From: Bacteroidota bacterium
Lineage (GTDB): Bacteria > Bacteroidota > Bacteroidia > Flavobacteriales_F > PHOS-HE28
Reading direction: 5' to 3'
DNA: 10,068 nucleotides
Assembly (NCBI GenBank): GCA_023428865.1
Contig: JAEYWT010000019.1
Coordinates: 1 to 10,068, forward strand
The stretch's first letter is position 1. The number at the start of each line of letters is the position of its first letter. The translations under genes were made by a program, and so were the position numbers. This document shows positions 1 to 6,564 of this stretch, piece after piece. The notes under the pieces were generated by a model. That model was not told the DNA's origin, did no database searches, and was given only the letters and a program-made list of their open reading frames with translations.

Positions 1-96
1 GGCCATGGCACGCGCCTCGGCCACCCCGAAAACAGGCGACAACTCGCTCTTGTACAGGTCGAGCAGGGAACCTACGGTATTGGTGGCGACACGCAT
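1..96 (-). CDS. prmC: Peptide chain release factor N5-glutamine methyltransferase, N-terminal fragment (runs off window)
   Basis: Only the first 32 codons are present, read from the ATG at 96 down to the window edge. The peptide begins MRVATNTVGSLL and continues with DLYKSELSPVFGVAEARAMA. This resembles the N-terminal helical domain of Bacteroidota PrmC/HemK proteins, which typically carry a 'Y..EL...Y...EA..' stretch there. PrmC methylates the glutamine of the GGQ motif in release factors RF1 and RF2. The catalytic NPPY motif lies outside the window, so the call rests on the short N-terminus and on the neighbour: prmC next to ribD is, from memory, common in Flavobacteriales. A perfect -7 box lies 13 bases upstream of this ATG, which supports the start. 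Confidence 0.6.
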   Translation of the reverse strand, partial: MRVATNTVGSLLDLYKSELSPVFGVAEARAMA

Positions 97-109
97 GATC
101 GGCGGTGCG

Positions 110-117
110 CAAAAGTA
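110..117 (-). promoter_or_regulatory. Bacteroidota -7 promoter box for prmC
   Basis: Read on the minus strand the sequence is TACTTTTG, a perfect match to the Bacteroidota primary sigma factor -7 consensus TAnnTTTG. Thirteen bases separate it from the prmC ATG. No clear -33 TTG is visible at the usual distance, so the call rests on the -7 box and its position. Confidence 0.5.
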
Positions 118-142
118 GCCCGGTAGACCTCGCCGGATGATG

Positions 143-150
143 CACCTTTG
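143..150 (+). promoter_or_regulatory. -7-like promoter box for ribD
   Basis: CACCTTTG matches TAnnTTTG except at the first base and lies 9 bases upstream of the ribD ATG at 160. It is divergent from the prmC box at 110-117. The two boxes share a spacer of only 63 bases between the two start codons. No convincing -33 element is seen. Confidence 0.4.
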
Positions 151-159
151 CGCCCCGCA

Positions 160-1227
160 ATGAACGGACCCGGCCACGAACCTTGGATGCAACGCTGCCT
201 GGAACTGGCTCAGAAGGCCGTTGGAACCGCTGCGCCTAACCCGTTCGTTGGCGCTGTACTGGTGCAGCAAGGCCATGTATTGGCAGAAGGTTGGCACCAA
301 GTCGCTGGTGGCGCCCATGCAGAAGTAGCTTGTTTGCGCGCCTTTGGCGATGGCCCAATTCCCGCCGATGCAACACTCTACGTGAACCTTGAACCTTGTT
401 CGCATCGCGGGCGCACACCACCATGCGCAGACCTGCTGATCGCACGTGGTGTGAAGCATGTGGTGGTGGGCCAACGTGATCCATTCCCGTTGGTCGCCGG
501 CCGTGGAATACAACGGTTGAAAGATGCCGGCATACGCGTAACAGAAGGTGTGTTGGAGGAAGCGTGCCGGTGGGTGCAGCGTCGGTTCCTGACCTCGGTT
601 GAACAACATCGGCCGTACATCATCCTGAAATGGGCGGTTTCTGCAGATGGCTTCCTGGACCAACATCCGCGAAGTGAACGAGGTGTGCAGCGGATAAGTT
701 CACCCGCAACAGATGTGCTGGTGCATCGTTGGCGTTCAGAAGAACAGGCCATTCTAGTAGGAAGCAGGACCGTGGTGCATGATGACCCCTCCTTGACGGT
801 GCGCCATGTGGATGGTAGACAACCACTGCGGCTGGTGCTGGATCGCCAAGGCCGTACACCCGACAAGAGCAGGTTGTACAACGACGGGCCACCTACGCTG
901 TTGTTCACCGGAAACGAACGACACCTCCCAAACGTGGAGCAGGTCCTGCTAACCAATGATGATGATCCGTTGGTGGTTCTTCTACAGACCTTACATCAGC
1001 GTGATTTCCGCTCGGTGCTCGTGGAAGGAGGTGCCGAACTTCTAGCACACTTCATTCAACGTGGGCTGTGGGATGAAGCACGCGTGATCACCGGTACAGC
1101 GGAGTTCCACCGCGGAACGAAAGCGCCTACCCTACCTGTTGCGCCCATTCAACGTGTGCGCTCCGGTGTGGATAGCATCGCTTTCCATGTGAAGCACCCA
1201 ACACCCGCTGCTACATGGGACTGGTGA
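160..1227 (+). CDS. ribD: Bifunctional riboflavin biosynthesis deaminase/reductase RibD
   Basis: RibD catalyses two successive cytosolic steps of riboflavin synthesis: deamination of diaminohydroxyphosphoribosylaminopyrimidine, then NADPH-dependent reduction of the ribosyl side chain. The predicted protein has 355 residues, normal for the fused enzyme. The N-terminal deaminase domain has the zinc ligands in HAE (53-55) and in EPC...GRTPPC (Cys80, Cys89), with the catalytic Glu55. The C-terminal reductase domain starts near residue 141 with RPYIILKWAVSADG, followed by GSRTVVHDDPSLT (191-203) and VEGGAELL (278-285). I chose the ATG at 160. An in-frame TTG at 148 would add four residues, but it falls inside the probable -7 box. 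The 3' end overlaps the next gene by 13 bases, suggesting co-transcription with the transporter and yigZ. Confidence 0.93.
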   Translation: MNGPGHEPWMQRCLELAQKAVGTAAPNPFVGAVLVQQGHVLAEGWHQVAGGAHAEVACLRAFGDGPIPADATLYVNLEPCSHRGRTPPCADLLIARGVKHVVVGQRDPFPLVAGRGIQRLKDAGIRVTEGVLEEACRWVQRRFLTSVEQHRPYIILKWAVSADGFLDQHPRSERGVQRISSPATDVLVHRWRSEEQAILVGSRTVVHDDPSLTVRHVDGRQPLRLVLDRQGRTPDKSRLYNDGPPTLLFTGNERHLPNVEQVLLTNDDDPLVVLLQTLHQRDFRSVLVEGGAELLAHFIQRGLWDEARVITGTAEFHRGTKAPTLPVAPIQRVRSGVDSIAFHVKHPTPAATWDW

Positions 1228-2066
1228 TACTCGCTGCGCTATGCGTCGCAGGTTTCGCCATCCTGTTCCGCTTCTTCGAGCGTTTCCAGGTGCCCTTGGT
1301 GCCTGCCATCGCCATCAACTACAACGTGGCTTTCGTCTGCGGCTTGTTGGTGGCTCCACCATGGAAGGCCGAAGGCACCAAGGATCTGTTACTGCCCGCT
1401 GCACTGCTGGGCTCCTTCTTCGTGATGCTCTTCTCGCTCCAAGGCATTTCCGCTCAGCGAGCAGGGGCGGCGCGCACCACCATTGCGGGTCGCATGAGCC
1501 TGGTGCTCACCATAGCCGGTACGGTATTCTTCTTCCAAGAAACGTTGAGCACCACCGCGTTGATCGCGATCGCGTTGGCGCTGGTCGGCTTGGTGCTTAC
1601 TTCCATCACTGCCACCGCAGAGCGCACCGAACGCTCGTGGATGCTGCCCTTCCTGATCTTCTTGGGCTGTGGCGCGGCGGATATCGGCATCACCTACATC
1701 CAGCGGGTGCTCACCACTTCGGCCAACGCATCTACCTTCCCCACGCTTTGCTTCGGTGCATCAGCGGTGGTGAGTGCGGGCCTTCTCCTCGTACGCGGTG
1801 AGCACAACGCGCTACGGCACCTGCGCACTTGGATAGGTGGCGTGGTGCTGGGTGTGGTGAACTACGCCTCGCTGCTCTTTCTGGTGCAAGCGCTGGATGT
1901 CGGTAGCCTCGCCGCATCGGTGATCTTCCCCACCATGAACATCTTCGCCATCCTCTTCGCAACGGCTACTGCGCTGCTCTTGTTCCGCGAACGACTCAGC
2001 GTGCGCCAATGGGTCGGCATCGTACTCTGTGTCTCCGCGTTGATCCTGATCATGAGCGGCACATGA
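1215..2066 (+). CDS. EamA/DMT-superfamily membrane transporter
   Basis: This 283-residue, very hydrophobic protein fits the drug/metabolite transporter fold: about ten membrane segments in two five-helix halves. Approximate segments are 2-20, 28-47, 58-78, 89-107, 113-131, 141-162, 175-193, 206-227, 231-257 and 264-281. The first half ends with conserved-looking 'R.S.V.T..G..FF.E' (93-109) and the second half with a matching 'F....I......LLFRERL' (238-261), the usual internal duplication. Substrates in this family range from amino acids to nucleobases and nothing here identifies one. The ATG lies within the last 13 bases of ribD, and the stop codon overlaps the yigZ ATG as ATGA, so the three genes are probably translationally coupled. 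A vitamin-related substrate is conceivable from context only. Confidence 0.85.
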   Translation: MGLVILAALCVAGFAILFRFFERFQVPLVPAIAINYNVAFVCGLLVAPPWKAEGTKDLLLPAALLGSFFVMLFSLQGISAQRAGAARTTIAGRMSLVLTIAGTVFFFQETLSTTALIAIALALVGLVLTSITATAERTERSWMLPFLIFLGCGAADIGITYIQRVLTTSANASTFPTLCFGASAVVSAGLLLVRGEHNALRHLRTWIGGVVLGVVNYASLLFLVQALDVGSLAASVIFPTMNIFAILFATATALLLFRERLSVRQWVGIVLCVSALILIMSGT

Positions 2067-2662
2067 GCACGGATCGATACCGGACCATCGAGGCCACCAG
2101 CGAAGGCATCTATCGCGAACTGGCCAGCAAATTCATCGCTCGCGCCTTTCCGATAGCCGACGAAGCGGAATTCAAGAGCTTGGCAGAAGCCTTCGGTAAT
2201 GAGCATCCCGCTTCGCGACACGTCTGTTACGCGTGGGTGTTGGGCGAAGAGGGCGACAGGTACCGTGCGAACGATGATGGCGAACCGAGCGCCACTGCCG
2301 GACTTCCCATCCTGCGCCGCATCCGTTCACTGGACCTTACCTATTGCGGTGTGGCCGTGGTGCGCTACTTCGGAGGTACCCTGCTGGGCAAATCAGGTTT
2401 GATCCATGCCTATGGCGAATCGGCCCGGATAGCGTTGGAGGCGGCACGGATCATCGAGCGCGTTGTTATGGAGCGTGCGTCCATCGTCTGTGGCTATGAA
2501 CGCTTCGATGCGCTGAAGGCGGACGTGATCGCCCATGAGGGAAACATCGTTGAGAGCAGCTTCACCGCGCAATGCGCCGCCACGATCGAAGTTCCTCAAG
2601 GAACCTTGACAAAGCTCTTGCCGAAGTGGGAATTGCTCGGGATCTCTGTCGAGCGTTACTGA
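2063..2662 (+). CDS. yigZ: YigZ/IMPACT-family protein (UPF0029)
   Basis: The 199-residue product matches the YigZ family. It has the signature RANDDGEPSATAGLPIL (68-84), an upstream His in SRHVCYAW (51-58), and VVRYFGGTLLGKSGL (99-113). The C-terminal third (about 135-199) fits the small ferredoxin-like second domain. Eukaryotic IMPACT modulates translation control through GCN1. In bacteria the exact role is unsettled, though a link to translation or ribosomes is often suggested. I placed the start at the ATG that overlaps the transporter stop (ATGA). An in-frame ATG at 2009 would add 18 non-conserved residues lying wholly inside the transporter gene. The 3' end overlaps the oppositely oriented thioesterase by 7 bases. 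Confidence 0.88.
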   Translation: MSTDRYRTIEATSEGIYRELASKFIARAFPIADEAEFKSLAEAFGNEHPASRHVCYAWVLGEEGDRYRANDDGEPSATAGLPILRRIRSLDLTYCGVAVVRYFGGTLLGKSGLIHAYGESARIALEAARIIERVVMERASIVCGYERFDALKADVIAHEGNIVESSFTAQCAATIEVPQGTLTKLLPKWELLGISVERY

Positions 2663-3069
2663 TCACCAAAGAAGCGGACCAGCTCCGATACCAAAGCATC
2701 CGGTGCGCGCCGTGGCCGCATGGTGCTCCGATCCACGAAAACGAGCGTGGTGCTGGCTTCGCAGAGCAACACACCCGCTTCATTGAACAACTCGTAACGG
2801 AACTCGATACGCACCGAAGGCAGCGCTGTTATCGTTGTGCGTATGGTGATCAGATCATCATAACGCGCAGGTTGATGATAGGTGGTGTGCAACTCGCGCA
2901 CCGGCAGCATCACGCCTTCCTCTTCCAAACGGCGATACGGGAAACCCAAGCTGCGCAAGGCTTCCACACGGCCTACCTCGAAGTACTCGGCATGATCGCC
3001 GTAGTAGACATAGCCCATCTGATCGGTCTCTCCGTAGCGCACCCTCACGTGGGTCTCGTGGCTGAACAT
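2656..3069 (-). CDS. YbgC-like acyl-CoA thioesterase (hotdog fold)
   Basis: The 137-residue protein is a single-domain 4HBT hotdog thioesterase. It opens with HVRVRYGETDQMGYVYYG, the family's 'RY.ETD..G.V....Y' motif, with the probable catalytic Asp16. This is followed by 'YFEVGRVEALRSLGF' on the central helix. Such enzymes hydrolyse acyl-CoA thioesters; relatives include YbgC and DHNA-CoA thioesterases, and the substrate cannot be told from sequence. I chose the ATG at 3069, since a longer reading from 3129 adds 20 residues with no family resemblance. A weak -7-like sequence (TATATTCC, minus strand 3081-3074) lies just upstream. The gene converges on yigZ with a 7-base overlap, so there is no separate terminator between them. 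Confidence 0.88.
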   Translation of the reverse strand: MFSHETHVRVRYGETDQMGYVYYGDHAEYFEVGRVEALRSLGFPYRRLEEEGVMLPVRELHTTYHQPARYDDLITIRTTITALPSVRIEFRYELFNEAGVLLCEASTTLVFVDRSTMRPRRAPDALVSELVRFFGDQ

Positions 3070-3140
3070 GGCCGGAATATAGGTCAAGTGATGAGTTCCA
3101 CGACGAGGCTGGGCGTTGATTGCGAACACCGATGAAAGAG

Positions 3141-3166
3141 CGTAACTTCACATGCTCGAAGTCACG
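3141..3166 (-). repeat. Inverted repeat able to form a 9-bp hairpin
   Basis: The arms CGTAACTTC (3141-3149) and GAAGTCACG (3158-3166) enclose an 8-base loop. On the plus strand one position is mismatched (A-C). On the minus strand that position becomes a G-U pair, giving an unbroken 9-bp RNA stem. No good U-run follows on either strand, so it is a weak terminator candidate at most. Confidence 0.3.
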
Positions 3167-3292
3167 TTCGCACCACATGCCACCGCTCATCACCGACGCG
3201 CTCTCATCGTCCCGAAGAACAAGGGCGCACGCGGTAGCTTACGCATTCTTGGTGACAACCGCAAACCCGCGTGGGACAAGGCAGAACAGTGA
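3152..3292 (+). CDS. Possible small ORF of 46 codons upstream of dnaA, unknown
   Basis: An ATG at 3152 opens a reading frame that ends in TGA at 3290-3292. It encodes a basic peptide starting MLEVTFAPHATAHHRRALIV and ending DNRKPAWDKAEQ. I do not recognise it. In favour: it occupies the spacer upstream of dnaA, many codons end in G or C as in neighbouring genes, and the middle (LIVPKNKGARGSLRILGDN) is less repetitive than a random reading. Against: it is short, has no clear ribosome binding site or promoter, and an open frame of this length is expected by chance in GC-rich DNA. It could also be the remnant of a longer gene. Confidence 0.2.
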   Translation: MLEVTFAPHATAHHRRALIVPKNKGARGSLRILGDNRKPAWDKAEQ

Positions 3293-3349
3293 TCGGTCGA
3301 TCGGTATAAGCCGAAGTGAAATTTTCCTTTCCTGCAAGTATCCACCACT

Positions 3350-3380
3350 TTTGTTTTTCACTTTCTGTGGTCCATATTTG
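3350..3380 (+). promoter_or_regulatory. Likely dnaA promoter (-33 TTTG, -7 CATATTTG)
   Basis: TTTG at 3350-3353 and CATATTTG at 3373-3380 are separated by 19 bases. They match the Bacteroidota -33 (TTTG or TTG) and -7 (TAnnTTTG) elements except at the first base of the -7 box. The spacing fits and the region is AT-rich. A transcript starting just downstream would have a leader of about 80 bases before the dnaA ATG. The imperfect DnaA-box-like 9-mer at 3338-3346 lies directly upstream, so autoregulation is possible but unproven. Confidence 0.5.
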
Positions 3381-3469
3381 CCCCCTTGTCGGACGGGTCA
3401 GATGCATTACGCGCGAAGCCGCTCGAACAAGCAACAAACGGTACCACCCTCTAACTCTCGAACCCATCC

Positions 3470-4900
3470 ATGAAGAAGGACCACGAGAAGATCTGGGACC
3501 GGTGCCTGGAAGTGATCAAGGACAACGTAAGCGAGCAGAGCTTCAAGACCTGGTTCGAACCGATCAAGGCCTTGCGTCTGCAAGACAGCGTACTGACCAT
3601 CCAGGTGCCATCGCAGTTCTTCTACGAATGGCTGGAGGAGCACTACATCGGCCTCCTCAAGAAGATCATCAAGAAGGAATTGGGTACGGAAGGGCGTCTG
3701 GAGTATTCCATCATCATGGAGAACGGCTTCCAGAATGCCAGCCCATACACGGTGAAGATGCCCACGAGTCATGCTCGTGAGGTGAAGAACCCGGCGGTAT
3801 CACTGCCGATCGATGTGGCCAACAGCCCCATCAAGAACCCGTTCATCATCCCTGGTCTGCGCAAGATCAAGGTGGAGAGCCATCTCAACGCCAACTACTC
3901 CTTCGACACCTTCATCGAAGGGGACTGCAACCGATTGGCCCGCAGTGCCGGTTATGCCGTGGCACAAAAACCCGGCGGCACCGCCTTCAATCCGTTGTTG
4001 GTCTACGGCGGCGTTGGACTTGGCAAGACGCACTTGGCACATGCCATCGGCATCGAGATCAAAAAGAACAACCCGGACAAGACCATCCTCTACGTTCCGG
4101 CCGAGAAGTTCACCCAACAGTTCATCGAAGCGGTGAAGAACAACACCGTGGGCGACTTCACGCAGTTCTACCAGATGATGGATGTGCTCATCATCGACGA
4201 TGTGCAGTTCCTCGCTGGCAAGGAGAAGACCCAGGATGTGTTCTTCCATGTGTTCAACGCACTGCATCAGAGCGGCAAGCAACTGGTGATCACCAGTGAC
4301 AAGGCTCCGGTGGAAATGGCCGGTATGGAGCAACGCCTGCTCTCCCGCTTCAAGTGGGGCCTGAGCGCCGACCTGCAAACGCCAGGTCTGGAAACGCGTA
4401 TCGCGATCCTGGAGAAGAAGATGTATGCCGAGGGCATCGACCTGCCCAAGGAAGTTGTGGAATACCTCGCCTACAGCATCACCACGAATATCCGTGAACT
4501 GGAAGGCGCCATGATCAGCTTGATCGCCCAGAGCTCGCTGAACAAGAAGGCCGTAACGCTCGATCTCGCCAAGCAGATGATCGACAAGTTCGTTAAGAAC
4601 ACGGCCCGCGAGGTGAGCATCGACTACATCCAGAAAGTGGTGTGCGATTACTTCGACCTGCCGATCGAGCTGCTGAAGAGCAAGACCCGCAAGCGCGAAG
4701 TGGTGCAAGCACGCCAGATCGCCATGTACTTCGCCAAGAAGATGACGAAGAGCTCGCTGGCGAACTTCGGCGCACACTGCGGCGGCAAGGACCACGCGAC
4801 CGTACTACACGCCTGCCGTACCGTGAACAACCTGCAAGAAACGGACAAGCAGTTCCGCGGCTACCTCGAAGACCTCGAGAAGAAGCTGAGCATCCACTGA
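3470..4900 (+). CDS. dnaA: Chromosomal replication initiator DnaA
   Basis: DnaA is the AAA+ ATPase that binds DnaA boxes and opens the replication origin. The 476-residue protein is full length with all four domains. Domain I (about 1-85) mediates DnaB/DnaA contacts and includes SFKTWFEPIKAL. Domain II is a variable linker (about 86-135). Domain III has Walker A GGVGLGKT (180-187), Walker B LIIDD (240-244), sensor 1 near LVITSDK (272-278), the Arg-finger region RLLSRFKWG (289-297) and sensor 2 RELEG (342-346). Domain IV carries the DNA-binding signature GGKDHATVLHA (438-448). The ATG lacks a Shine-Dalgarno sequence, usual for this phylum. The gene is transcribed alone: a promoter lies upstream and a strong hairpin terminator begins 18 bases after the stop. 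Confidence 0.98.
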   Translation: MKKDHEKIWDRCLEVIKDNVSEQSFKTWFEPIKALRLQDSVLTIQVPSQFFYEWLEEHYIGLLKKIIKKELGTEGRLEYSIIMENGFQNASPYTVKMPTSHAREVKNPAVSLPIDVANSPIKNPFIIPGLRKIKVESHLNANYSFDTFIEGDCNRLARSAGYAVAQKPGGTAFNPLLVYGGVGLGKTHLAHAIGIEIKKNNPDKTILYVPAEKFTQQFIEAVKNNTVGDFTQFYQMMDVLIIDDVQFLAGKEKTQDVFFHVFNALHQSGKQLVITSDKAPVEMAGMEQRLLSRFKWGLSADLQTPGLETRIAILEKKMYAEGIDLPKEVVEYLAYSITTNIRELEGAMISLIAQSSLNKKAVTLDLAKQMIDKFVKNTAREVSIDYIQKVVCDYFDLPIELLKSKTRKREVVQARQIAMYFAKKMTKSSLANFGAHCGGKDHATVLHACRTVNNLQETDKQFRGYLEDLEKKLSIH

Positions 4901-4908
4901 TCTGAAGT

Positions 4909-4956
4909 CATCTCCCACTGAAAAGGCCTCCCCGGAACGGAGGCCTTTTCATGTTG
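4909..4956 (+). repeat. 48-base direct repeat, copy 1 (contains dnaA terminator)
   Basis: Aligned without gaps to 7729-7776 (offset 2,820), 45 of 48 bases agree. The differences are C/T at 4918/7738, C/T at 4932/7752 (hairpin loop) and G/T at 4953/7773. Similarity falls away on both sides. The repeat consists of the terminator hairpin plus about 10 bases of left flank (CATCTCCCAC) and 5 bases of right flank. Confidence 0.9.
4919..4951. terminator. Bidirectional intrinsic terminator of dnaA and the convergent T9SS gene
   Basis: TGAAAAGGCCTCC (4919-4931) pairs perfectly with GGAGGCCTTTTCA (4939-4951), forming a 13-bp stem with a 7-base loop. The A-tract on one side and T-tract on the other let it work on both strands. 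It lies between two convergent genes, 18 bases after the dnaA stop and 52 bases before the end of the minus-strand gene, which suits a shared terminator. Confidence 0.88.
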
Positions 4957-5003
4957 TAGCGGTGGTTCGCTCAAAATACCGATCAACCTACAAACGCCAA
5001 GGC

Positions 5004-6536
5004 CTACTTCGCAGCCACCACCACCTTCCCACCCGCCAACCACTTCACACCATCGCGGAGGTGCAGGTAGTACAGGCCAGCAGGCAACCTGCCCACATCC
5101 AGCATGCCACGCAGTTCGCTCGTGTTGATGCTCACGCGCTGGTGTAGCACCTCCTTGCCTTGAGCATCCAACAGCATGGCTTGTACGGCACCCTCCAAGG
5201 GGTAGCCATCGGGTAGGGTGAGGGTAATACTAACCTGCTCGCGTGCTGGATTGGGGGCCAGCACCAAGGCACTCTGCAAGGCCATCTCATAATCTGCTAC
5301 ACCCACAGTGTGGCAGCCGGGGATAAGGCAGCCGTGTTCATCCAATTTCAGTACCCAAGTATAGCGGCGGTAGGGGAACTCGCCTGTCTCCCCTTGGCGT
5401 GCAAGGCCCGTGAAGATGGCGCCACCATCGCTGGTGATGTCCATGCCGTAGGTAGCGGCATTCTCAGCACCATAGCCGCCAAAATACCAATACTTACGGC
5501 CGTATAGTGTATCCCCTTCAGCCGTGGTTCGAAAGACCGTTGTCGCCAAGTCCGGGTCTCGAGGTATCTGATAATAACCAGCGGTAATGAATAGATCATC
5601 ATCAGATCTCCGGCGTACAAGTACGGCTCCACCAAAGCGACCATAGAAGAGGTCTCTGCGCCACAGCTCGGTGCCACTAGGCGAAAAGCAGTATAACGAT
5701 GCATAGCCATGTTCATCAACACCCGCTGAATCTTGCGGCAACCATGTTCCTGGTATAAGATAGTTGCCACCGGCCATGACCACCGAATGCCCGCTGCCGC
5801 CCGTGTAGGACGAATGCCCGCCGATGTATCTGGTCCAAATGGTTCCTCCTTCGCTGTTCACTTTGTTGATCACGGTCTCGTTCACGCCTTGATTGAAGCG
5901 TATAGCACCGATCAGGAAGGTGCCATCCTCCAATGGATTGATGGTTTGGTAATGGTTCCAATAACCAGGTGTCATCACCCTCCAGATCTCTTCACCGGTG
6001 GGCGATACTTTCAGGAGACATGGACACTCATCCAGTGGTTCTTCCACCAGGGTACACCAACCTGCGAGCAGGTAGTTGCCATCTATGGTCCGGGCGCAGT
6101 CGCGCATAGCGATCGAAGGCTCGACCGCGATCAGATGGGTGCTGATCGTATCACCGTTCACATCGAAGTGGTAAAGGAATAAACTGTCCGACTCGCCATT
6201 TGCATTGATGAAATGACCAACCGCCGCAGTGAATGTGCCTTCCGGATTTCTCGTGATACAGTCAACGAGGCCGGCATGTAGGTGCCGGTTGGAGTTGAAC
6301 AAACGTGTCACAAGTTCTTCACCTTGGGGGCTCAACGTGGTTGTATACAACCATGTTCTGTTGTGAACAGGGTTATGCTCGGCACTGAATACTAAATAGC
6401 CCTGTTCCGTTTCGAAAACAGACCGGCCGTCACTAGCCGACGTTTCAGGGTGGCTATGGACAATACTGAAGGTGTTCTGGCCAGCGCCTATCACTGACCA
6501 GAACACCAACAGCAGAGTGGGGATGTAGCGTCCCAT
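5004..6536 (-). CDS. T9SS type A sorting domain-containing beta-propeller-like secreted protein
   Basis: The 510-residue protein begins with a signal peptide (MGRYIPTLLLVFWSVIGAGQ, cleavage probably near residue 18-20). Residues about 70-380 contain around six repeats with a spacing near 50 residues. Each has 'G..(L/I)W.R' or similar followed by a 'DG.(F/Y)L..G' strand, as in GEEIWRV (181-187), GGTIWTRYIGG (230-240), GTELWRRDLFYG (288-299) and GDTLYGRKYW (341-350); this suggests a beta-propeller. From about residue 425 a C-terminal T9SS sorting domain follows: VLAPNPAREQVSITL, then LPAGLYYLHL (484-493) and a basic tail ending VVAAK. It should be exported by Sec, then secreted or surface-anchored by T9SS. 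No catalytic motif is visible and the role is unknown. It lies 28 bases downstream of the other T9SS gene, likely in one transcript. Confidence 0.85.
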   Translation of the reverse strand: MGRYIPTLLLVFWSVIGAGQNTFSIVHSHPETSASDGRSVFETEQGYLVFSAEHNPVHNRTWLYTTTLSPQGEELVTRLFNSNRHLHAGLVDCITRNPEGTFTAAVGHFINANGESDSLFLYHFDVNGDTISTHLIAVEPSIAMRDCARTIDGNYLLAGWCTLVEEPLDECPCLLKVSPTGEEIWRVMTPGYWNHYQTINPLEDGTFLIGAIRFNQGVNETVINKVNSEGGTIWTRYIGGHSSYTGGSGHSVVMAGGNYLIPGTWLPQDSAGVDEHGYASLYCFSPSGTELWRRDLFYGRFGGAVLVRRRSDDDLFITAGYYQIPRDPDLATTVFRTTAEGDTLYGRKYWYFGGYGAENAATYGMDITSDGGAIFTGLARQGETGEFPYRRYTWVLKLDEHGCLIPGCHTVGVADYEMALQSALVLAPNPAREQVSITLTLPDGYPLEGAVQAMLLDAQGKEVLHQRVSINTSELRGMLDVGRLPAGLYYLHLRDGVKWLAGGKVVVAAK

Positions 6537-6564
6537 TTGGTCTTGGAAAGTTACGGAGAAGGAT

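Larger units (their letters stand above)
3070..3469. other. Spacer between the divergent thioesterase and dnaA genes
   Basis: This 400-base stretch has no well-supported gene. It holds, in order: a hairpin-forming inverted repeat (3141-3166); a possible 46-codon plus-strand ORF (3152-3292); a short tandem GATCGGTC/GATCGGTA (3291-3306); and an AT-rich tract (3311-3380, about 39% GC by hand count). The tract contains one imperfect DnaA-box-like 9-mer, GTATCCACC (3338-3346, 7 of 9 to TTATCCACA), and the likely dnaA promoter. An 8-base inverted repeat, AAGTGAAA (3314-3321) with TTTCACTT (3356-3363), frames the AT-rich part. I see no DnaA-box cluster, so I do not call an origin. Confidence 0.6.

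Noticed and set aside
148..159. TTG start adding four residues to RibD
   Set aside because: The TTG is part of the probable -7 box; the ATG at 160 is followed directly by family-like sequence.
2009..2062. In-frame extension of yigZ to an upstream ATG
   Set aside because: The 18 added residues lie in the transporter gene and show no YigZ similarity; the ATGA junction gives the usual family start.
3204..3467. 87-codon minus-strand frame in the same spacer
   Set aside because: No recognisable motif, no start signals, and it overlaps the promoter tract.
3311..3469. Chromosomal replication origin upstream of dnaA
   Set aside because: Only one 7-of-9 DnaA-box-like 9-mer was found, with no cluster and no clear unwinding repeats; kept as a weak finding only.
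3120..3473. 117-codon plus-strand frame across the dnaA upstream spacer
   Set aside because: Ser/Arg/Thr-rich without family resemblance, covers the likely dnaA promoter and runs into the dnaA start.
3800..4795. Long open frame (331 codons) on the minus strand opposite dnaA
   Set aside because: It is antisense to the certain dnaA gene. The product is His/Leu/Val-rich without any domain, as expected from the G/C-ending codons of dnaA read backwards.
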